Below, piece after piece: positions 58,485 to 64,000 of a DNA stretch of 64,000 bases. Origin of the DNA: Eubacteriales bacterium. GTDB lineage: Bacteria; Bacillota; Clostridia; Oscillospirales; Butyricicoccaceae. The notes beneath the pieces are model-generated. The model was not told where the DNA came from. It ran no database searches and was given only the letters and a program-made list of their open reading frames with translations. Made by a program: the position numbers and the translations under genes. Position 1 is the stretch's first letter, and every line of letters starts with the position of its first letter. The stretch is from contig JAUNSG010000002.1 of assembly GCA_030539335.1 (NCBI GenBank), positions 1 through 64,000 of the forward strand, in the 5' to 3' direction.

Positions 58485-61283
58485 TTACTTGGTGAGTACC
58501 GATGCACAACGTGCGCACAGGCACGGATGCTCCTCGTTCTCGCCAACCGTCGGATCATAGATCCAGCAGCGTGCACACTTCTCCCCTTCGATGTGGGAAA
58601 CGGCGATCTTAATGCCGTTCAGTGCCTCATAGCGGTCGCCTTCTCCTTCCCCGGACTGAACCGTCAGGCGGGATACGATGCACAGCTTTGCCAGCGACTG
58701 GCCGCACTCGTTCAGGAACGCAGCGTCCTCCTCCGAAGCGGTGATGACAACCGAAGCCTCCAATGGCTTGCCGATCTGCTTTGCACCGCGGGCCTGCTCC
58801 AGAGCCTTGTTGACATCGTCGCGGACCGCGATCAGCTTGTTCCACTTCTCGGTCTTCTCTTCATCAAATGCAAGCGCATCGTCTGCATCCGGCATCGCAT
58901 TGAAGATCACGTTGAGCAGATCGTCGCCGTCCTTGTGCGGCATTGCCTTCCAGACCTCATCCGAGGTGAAGCTGAGGATCGGCGACAGCAGACGAACCAT
59001 GGCATCCAGGATGCGGTACATCGCGGTCTGTGCACTGCGGCGCGGCGTGCCGTCGACATCCTCGCAGTACAGTCTGTCCTTGATGACATCCAGATAGAAG
59101 TTCGACATATCAACCACACAGAAGTTGTAAATCGCACGGTAAACCGCGTGGAATTCGTAGTTATCGTAGGCCTCTCTTGCCTTGGAAACCAGATCGTTCA
59201 TGCGCATCAAAGCCCACTGATCCAGTTCCTCCATCTCCTCATATGCAACCAGATTGTTGGCATCAAAGCCGTTCAGGTTGCCGAGCATATAGCGGCAGGT
59301 ATTGCGAATTTTCAGATAGGCGTTTGCCAGCTGCTTGAGAATCGGCTTGGAGAGACGCATATCCTGCGTATAATCCGCCGAGGAAACCCAGAGACGGAAG
59401 ATATCCGCACCGTATTCCTTGATGGTGTCCTGCGGGCTGATGGCATTGCCGAGCGACTTGTGCATAACCTTGCCCTCACCATCGACTGTCCAGCCGTGGG
59501 TGATGATTTCCTTATAAGGAGCCTTGCCATTGACCGCAATCGAGGTCAGCATGGAAGACTGGAACCATCCGCGGTACTGATCGCCGCCCTCCAGATATAG
59601 ATCCGCCGGATACTGCAATTCCTCGCGCGCATCGCTGACGGCAGACCAGGTAGAGCCGGAATCGAACCAAACGTCCAGAATATCCTTCTCCTTGCGGAAC
59701 TTGGTGCAGCCGCATTCACACACTGCGCCCTCCGGCATCAGCTCCTCAACCGAACGTGCCCACCATGCATTGGAGCCTTCCTTTTCTACGATGGAAGCCA
59801 CCTTGTCAATGCTCTCATCCGTGCAGTACGGCTTTCCGCACTGCTCACAGAAGAACATCGGGATCGGAACACCCCAGGTGCGCTGACGGGAGATACACCA
59901 GTCGGAACGCTCCTGGATCATGGAGATCATGCGCTCCTGCCCCCATGCCGGCTTCCAATAAATATTGTCACACGCCTTGACGGCGTCGTCCTTAATCGCA
60001 TCGACCGAAGCGAACCACTGCTGGGTTGCACGGAAAATAACCGGCTTCTTGCAGCGCCAGCAATGCGGATAGCTGTGGACAATGTCCTTGCTGGACAGCA
60101 GCGCACCGCTCTCCACCAGATCCTTATAAATGATCGGATGCGCCTTCTGTACATGAATGCCGCTGTACGGGCCTGCATATTCGTTTAGGAATCCGCGCGC
60201 ATCCACCGAAACCTCCATCGTGATATCGGTCGCAATTTCCGGATAGCGCTGGCAGACATAGAAGTCGTCCAGACCGAAGGACGGCGCCGTATGAACGCAG
60301 CCGGAACCGGCATCCAGCGTGACGTGATCGCCCAGAATAATCAGGGAATCGCGGTTCATAAACGGATGATACGCCGTCATGTATTCGAACGCATCGCCGA
60401 ACTGTGTCGCAACAACTTCATGGTCGGTAATACCGCACTCGTCCATCACACTGCTGATCAGGTCGGTCGCCATGATGAGAATTTCCCCGGACGGGATCTT
60501 GACCAGCGAGTACTCCAAACGCGGATTGAGGCAGATCGCCATATTGCCCGGAAGCGTCCAGGTTGTGGTCGTCCAAATGACGAAATACATCTTGTCCAGA
60601 TCGCCGTACTGCGCGAGCTTGCCCTGATCGTCATGCACCTTGAACTTGACAAAGATCGTGGTTACCGGATCGTCTGCATACTCGACCTCCGCCTCTGCCA
60701 AAGCAGTCTCACAGGTCGGGCACCAATAGGTCGGCTTCAGGCCCTGATAAATCAGGCCCTTCTTTGCCATTGCGCCAAATACACGAACCTGCTTTGCCTC
60801 GAACTCCGGCTCCAGCGTGATATACGGGTGATCCCAGTCGCCGATGACGCCCAGACGCTTGAAGCCCTTGCGCTGCTTTTCCACCTGCTCCAGAGCAAAC
60901 TCACGGCACTTATTGCGGAACTCCGGAACCGGCATCTCATTGCGCTTGACGCCCTTCTTCTGAATCGCCGTCTCAATCGGCATGCCGTGGGTGTCCCAGC
61001 CCGGGATATACGGCGCCTTGAAGCCCGCCATGTTCTTATAGCGAATGATAAAATCCTTGAGGATCTTATTCAGCGCATGGCCGATATGGATATCCCCGTT
61101 TGCATAGGGAGGGCCGTCGTGGAGAACATAGAGCGGCTTGCCCTCGTTCTTTTCCATCAGCTTATTGTAAATATCATCCTCATACATCTTGTCCAGCATC
61201 CCCGGCTCGCGCTTGGCGAGGGCGGCACGCATTGGAAAATCTGTCTTTGGAAGATTGATTGTCTTATTGTAGTCCTGCGGCAT
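58485..61283 (-). CDS. ileS: Isoleucyl-tRNA synthetase
   Basis: 932 aa class I synthetase. HIGHALNK (about residues 66-73), CP1 editing domain, the catalytic lysine loop reads KVMHKSLGN (in place of the usual KMSKS), and a C-terminal zinc domain with CARCWIY and CLCARC. Starts MPQDYNKTINLPKTDFPMRA. Between divIVA and lspA. Confidence 0.97.
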   Translation of the reverse strand: MPQDYNKTINLPKTDFPMRAALAKREPGMLDKMYEDDIYNKLMEKNEGKPLYVLHDGPPYANGDIHIGHALNKILKDFIIRYKNMAGFKAPYIPGWDTHGMPIETAIQKKGVKRNEMPVPEFRNKCREFALEQVEKQRKGFKRLGVIGDWDHPYITLEPEFEAKQVRVFGAMAKKGLIYQGLKPTYWCPTCETALAEAEVEYADDPVTTIFVKFKVHDDQGKLAQYGDLDKMYFVIWTTTTWTLPGNMAICLNPRLEYSLVKIPSGEILIMATDLISSVMDECGITDHEVVATQFGDAFEYMTAYHPFMNRDSLIILGDHVTLDAGSGCVHTAPSFGLDDFYVCQRYPEIATDITMEVSVDARGFLNEYAGPYSGIHVQKAHPIIYKDLVESGALLSSKDIVHSYPHCWRCKKPVIFRATQQWFASVDAIKDDAVKACDNIYWKPAWGQERMISMIQERSDWCISRQRTWGVPIPMFFCEQCGKPYCTDESIDKVASIVEKEGSNAWWARSVEELMPEGAVCECGCTKFRKEKDILDVWFDSGSTWSAVSDAREELQYPADLYLEGGDQYRGWFQSSMLTSIAVNGKAPYKEIITHGWTVDGEGKVMHKSLGNAISPQDTIKEYGADIFRLWVSSADYTQDMRLSKPILKQLANAYLKIRNTCRYMLGNLNGFDANNLVAYEEMEELDQWALMRMNDLVSKAREAYDNYEFHAVYRAIYNFCVVDMSNFYLDVIKDRLYCEDVDGTPRRSAQTAMYRILDAMVRLLSPILSFTSDEVWKAMPHKDGDDLLNVIFNAMPDADDALAFDEEKTEKWNKLIAVRDDVNKALEQARGAKQIGKPLEASVVITASEEDAAFLNECGQSLAKLCIVSRLTVQSGEGEGDRYEALNGIKIAVSHIEGEKCARCWIYDPTVGENEEHPCLCARCASVLTK

Positions 61284-61418
61284 TGAACCGTACCATCCTT
61301 TCTGTTGTCATCCCACCGGTCTTCCGGCGGCATGTTGCTGCCCCTGCAGCGATATATCGCAAACAGCAACGCTGCTGTTTATCGTCCATTTGTTATCTTA
61401 GAATCTTCGAGCGAACCC
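61284..61418 (-). promoter_or_regulatory. Structured gap between divIVA and ileS, not a T-box
   Basis: 135 bases. Three small hairpins can form on the minus strand (AACAGCA/TGCTGTT, GCGATATATCGC, CCGCCGG/CCGGTGG). The canonical T-box antiterminator sequence and Stem I parts are missing and the space is too short. The first hairpin could be a weak divIVA terminator. Confidence 0.5.
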
Positions 61419-62096
61419 TCACTCGGCAGCCGAACCCGAAACCTCTACCGAGAAGGAGGTTTCACTCTCCTCTGCCGGTTCGGTTTCCGGCGGTGCGCTC
61501 TCCGCTTCTGCCTCTTCTTCCGCCGTATACTTCGGCTCGATCGGCGCCTCCACCTTTCCAGCCAGTGTTTCCGCACGGGAAACCTCCTCGGAAACATCCG
61601 GCAGCTTGAATGCCAGACGCTCCGGAATGGACGCAATGCGCTCGCTCTCTTCCTTAAAGCGTCTTGTCATCAGTTCGATAAAATAGGCGCATTCGTGCTG
61701 CGCTTCCCGCAGCTTATTCTTCTCCTGTACAATGGACTCCTGATACTGGTGCAGCATCAGGCTTCCCTGCTGATTTGCCGTGCGGGAAATGGTCTCTGCC
61801 TGTGCATTGGCATCCGCAAGAATGCGCTCCGCCTCCTGTCTGGCCTTATCCATCGTCTCTTCCGCAATGTTCTGCGCCGTGAGGAGCGCCTGACGCATGC
61901 CATCTTCCACGCGGCGATATTCTTCAATCTTATCCACCAGAACCTTCATCTTGCTGCGCAGCTCCAGGTTCTGCTGTTCCAGCTTTTCGTAATCCTCCGA
62001 AATCTGGCGGAATGCCGTATCGACCGCTTCCATATCGTAGCCGCCAAACACGGCCTTTCCGAATTTCATTTGCTTTACTTCCGTAGAACTCAGCAT
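61419..62096 (-). CDS. divIVA: Cell-division protein DivIVA
   Basis: 225 aa. N-terminal membrane-targeting segment (FGKAVFGGYDMEAVDTAF), then coiled coils to about residue 165, followed by an acidic tail (EAEAESAPPETEPAEESE). Binds curved membrane at septum and poles and recruits partners. Start 62096 has AGGAGG upstream; the frame's longer form lacks RBS. Confidence 0.93.
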   Translation of the reverse strand: MLSSTEVKQMKFGKAVFGGYDMEAVDTAFRQISEDYEKLEQQNLELRSKMKVLVDKIEEYRRVEDGMRQALLTAQNIAEETMDKARQEAERILADANAQAETISRTANQQGSLMLHQYQESIVQEKNKLREAQHECAYFIELMTRRFKEESERIASIPERLAFKLPDVSEEVSRAETLAGKVEAPIEPKYTAEEEAEAESAPPETEPAEESETSFSVEVSGSAAE

Positions 62097-62166
62097 GGTT
62101 GTCCTCCTACCTGTTGACGTTTTCGTTCTGTCCCCCGCTCCCCGCAAAAGGGAGGGACGGGAAAAT

Positions 62167-62184
62167 GGCCGGGATATCCCGGCC
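62167..62184 (-). terminator. Palindrome between yggT and divIVA
   Basis: GGCCGGGATATCCCGGCC, an 18-base perfect palindrome, followed on the minus strand by ATTTTCCC. It could be a weak terminator; the T-run is short. The gap has no room for the ylmH gene that is often here. Confidence 0.55.
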
Positions 62185-62192
62185 CAAAGAGA

Positions 62193-62465
62193 TTAGTACA
62201 ATACTTGCAGCAATTCCTGTATCAGGCAGAGAACCAGAAACGCCAGCATCGACGAGAAGTCAATCGGACTCGTCCGCATGGATTCGAATCGACTCAAAAA
62301 CACACGGAAGGGCTGGACAAGCGGCTCCGTAATCGTATAAACAAAATCATACGCCCGGGATTGCTGAATCTGTGGAAACCACGACATCAATGCCCGGATA
62401 ACAAGCATCATCTGCAGCAGCACCACAAGGGAAATCGCCAAACGAAATATTAAATACACAAGCAT
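62193..62465 (-). CDS. yggT: YggT family membrane protein
   Basis: 90 aa, two membrane helices with the family motifs LMSWFPQIQQS and TEPLVQPFRVFLSRF. YggT/YlmG proteins sit in division clusters in bacteria and affect nucleoid or membrane organisation in plastids; bacterial role unclear. Between sepF and divIVA. Confidence 0.92.
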   Translation of the reverse strand: MLVYLIFRLAISLVVLLQMMLVIRALMSWFPQIQQSRAYDFVYTITEPLVQPFRVFLSRFESMRTSPIDFSSMLAFLVLCLIQELLQVLY

Positions 62466-62482
62466 GATCCTTTCCGATCAAC

Positions 62483-62980
62483 TCAATACGGGAAATGGAG
62501 GCCATTGCTCTCCAGTTCGCTGATGAGATCCTCACCGACAATTTCAACATTGTACGGCGTGATCAGATACGTATCCTTCGCCACGCGCTTGATCTTGCCC
62601 TCAATGGCATAGGTCACGCCGCTGAGGAAGTCCAGCATACGGTTCGCCGTATCCTTCTCCGCGTTCTCCAAATTCAGGACAACCGTCATCTTATTCTTCA
62701 GATGATCGGCGATGTCCGAAACACCGTTGAACTGCTCCGCGCGAACCAGAACAACCGCCAGCTTGGTCGTCGCGTTGATGTTAACAATCTTATTATTTCG
62801 GGCAGAGGAACGGCTGACCGCCATCGACTCACGTGCTGCCGGAACAGACTCCGAATACGCCGAACGCGCCGGAGCATAGGTCGGCTCCTGCTCTGCCGCC
62901 TCGTCTTCCTGTACGTAGTACTCTTCTTCGTCTTCCGCTTCTCCGGTTACCCAGGATTTAAAGCTGTTCAAAAAGCTCAT
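62483..62980 (-). CDS. sepF: Cell-division protein SepF
   Basis: 165 aa. N-terminal amphipathic helix (MSFLNSFKSWVTG), acidic linker, then the SepF core (about 75-160) with VVLVRAEQFNGVSDIADHLKNKMTVVLNLE and FLSGVTYAIEGKIKRV. Anchors FtsZ to the membrane. Follows yggS after 40 bases. Confidence 0.96.
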   Translation of the reverse strand: MSFLNSFKSWVTGEAEDEEEYYVQEDEAAEQEPTYAPARSAYSESVPAARESMAVSRSSARNNKIVNINATTKLAVVLVRAEQFNGVSDIADHLKNKMTVVLNLENAEKDTANRMLDFLSGVTYAIEGKIKRVAKDTYLITPYNVEIVGEDLISELESNGLHFPY

Positions 62981-63020
62981 TTGGTTTGTCCTCCCATATC
63001 AAAAGATCCATACGACAAAT

Positions 63021-63731
63021 TTAGTAATGACGGGCCCCGAACAACGTCGTACCCAACCGGACAATATTTGCGCCGCAGGAAATTGCTGCTTCATAATCCG
63101 CGCTCATGCCCATCGACAAATAGTCCATAGAAACATTATCGTATTTTTTAGCCGATATGTCAACAAATAGTTGATACATTCTGTCAAAATAATATGTATT
63201 TTCTCTATTTTCGTCGGGCTTTGGCGGAATAGCCATCAATCCCCGGATCGTTAAATTTTCCATTTCTGCGATTTTGCCGATGACTTCATCCAGCTCGTCC
63301 GGATCAATGCCGAGCTTGGCCTCTTCCCGTCCGATGTTGATTTCCAGCAAAATGTCCTGCACGATGCCGGCCTTTCCGGCTTCTTTGTCAATCACCTTCG
63401 CCAGCTTGACCGAACTGACCGATTCGATCATCGAAACCTTCCCGATCAGGTACTTTACCTTGTTGGACTGGAGTGTTCCGATAAAATGCAGCGGACAGCC
63501 GTCATAGGCATGCTCTTCGTACTTGCCCAGCAGCTCCTGCACACGGTTTTCCCCACAGACATCAATTCCGGCCTGTACCGCAGCCTGTACCCGTTCCGCG
63601 TCGTTCATCTTGGTTGCCGCGACCAGAAGGATGTCCTCCGGCTTCTTCCCGGCCCGCTTGGCCGCTTCCGCAATATTGGCGCGCGCCTTTGCCACATTCT
63701 CCTCGATCTGTTTGCGTTCTTCGTTCGTCAT
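63021..63731 (-). CDS. yggS: PLP homeostasis protein YggS
   Basis: 236 aa TIM-barrel protein of the alanine racemase fold. PLP Lys in LLVAATKMNDAERV (about residue 37), phosphate-binding SMGMSADYEAAISCGANIVRLGT near the end (shown here by S-M-G-M-S and G-T landmarks). Manages free PLP. Start overlaps the preceding gene's stop as ATGA. Confidence 0.95.
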   Translation of the reverse strand: MTNEERKQIEENVAKARANIAEAAKRAGKKPEDILLVAATKMNDAERVQAAVQAGIDVCGENRVQELLGKYEEHAYDGCPLHFIGTLQSNKVKYLIGKVSMIESVSSVKLAKVIDKEAGKAGIVQDILLEINIGREEAKLGIDPDELDEVIGKIAEMENLTIRGLMAIPPKPDENRENTYYFDRMYQLFVDISAKKYDNVSMDYLSMGMSADYEAAISCGANIVRLGTTLFGARHY

Positions 63732-64000
63732 CTTACAACCTTCTTATCTTCCACATCCTTCGCATGGACAATGACATCGTCATTGACAACCAGCGAATCA
63801 TTGCCAATTACATTTTGTTTTACAATATAATAATCCGAACCCGTGTACAGCGTTTCAATGCTCTTAAAGCTGGCCACCGTGCCGTTCAAGACATAGACGC
63901 CCATCTGATCGTCCTTCATACGAACCGCGTCCTTGGGGATTTTCAGGCCTTCATACGAATCGAGTACGATATCACCGACCTCTTTCCGCATGGAAACCAG
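63728..64000 (-). CDS. HlyD-like adaptor protein, C-terminal fragment
   Basis: The last 90 codons of a gene that continues past the right edge; no stop lies between 63991 and 64000 in frame, so the ATG at 63991 is not the start. Beta-rich (LKIPKDAVRMKDDQMGVYVLNGTVASFKSIE), like the C-terminal barrel of HlyD/RND-type periplasmic adaptors. Such a protein often precedes yggS in Clostridia. Function inferred from fold pattern only. Confidence 0.72.
   Translation of the reverse strand: MVSMRKEVGDIVLDSYEGLKIPKDAVRMKDDQMGVYVLNGTVASFKSIETLYTGSDYYIVKQNVIGNDSLVVNDDVIVHAKDVEDKKVVR

Noticed and set aside
61284..61418. Possible T-box before ileS (AAGGATGGTACGG resembles the antiterminator motif)
   Set aside because: Too few matches to the conserved box, no Stem I, and only 135 bases available.
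1..64000. CRISPR arrays, rRNA genes, insertion sequences
   Set aside because: No regularly spaced repeats, no rRNA-like stretches and no transposase genes were seen on either strand.

Overview
The window looks like a piece of a Clostridia chromosome (Firmicutes, Oscillospirales/Butyricicoccaceae-like), with the right-hand part of an integrated prophage on its left side. The placement rests on gene content: CdaA/YbbR, RemA, PASTA kinase with PP2C phosphatase, the YggS-SepF-YggT-DivIVA-IleS block, DUF5685, a YugP-like peptidase and an RseC-like protein. Shine-Dalgarno sites are strong and purine-rich. The genus is an inference.

Positions 1-13,819 are prophage. An early/lytic operon runs leftwards (minus strand) from a Cro-like repressor at 10,127 through small membrane and HTH proteins, an SbcC-like ATPase, an NGO0469-like replication protein, a metallo-beta-lactamase-fold protein, a DnaD-type replication protein, SSB, accessory proteins, a MazG-like protein and an ArpU-like late regulator. 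It ends in terminase small subunit and the first 58 codons of terminase large subunit. Divergently (plus strand) lies the lysogeny module: a CI/LexA-type repressor, a membrane-anchored coiled-coil DUF4041/GIY-YIG protein and a tyrosine integrase that abuts the 3' end of tRNA-Pro(GGG), the likely attachment site. Two related structured small RNAs, each with its own promoter and intrinsic terminator, are predicted on the minus strand in the gaps cI/DUF4041 and DUF4041/int.

Positions 14,002-50,819 are core chromosome, nearly all on the minus strand: MFS transporter; glgX-mutY; secDF; purB; an aspartate-type aminotransferase; a long growth-control block (yicC-remA-gmk-rpoZ-coaBC-priA-def-fmt-YugP-rsmB-rlmN-stp-prkC-rsgA-thiN-TSCPD); cdaA-ybbR-FAD dehydrogenase-rseC-DUF5685-J protein-membrane protein; a DUF3343/cysteine-desulfurase pair; ispDF; asnB. 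Many boundaries are marked by readable sigma-A promoters (16-18 bp spacers) and intrinsic terminators.

Positions 50,947-55,785 form the only plus-strand chromosomal operon: a circularly permuted ATP-grasp enzyme, an alpha-E protein, a transglutaminase-fold protein and two M14/aspartoacylase-like proteins. The genes are tightly coupled, and an intrinsic terminator lies in the 5' leader between promoter and first start codon. This is the best candidate for a poorly understood system in the window: it looks like a ligase-plus-hydrolase cassette that makes or trims an unknown amide-linked product.

Positions 55,797-64,000 return to the minus strand with the cell-division/IleS cluster (HlyD-like adaptor fragment-yggS-sepF-yggT-divIVA-ileS-lspA-rluD-HAD hydrolase-unknown). 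No rRNA, CRISPR array or insertion sequence was seen, and no gap longer than 300 bases lacks a gene.
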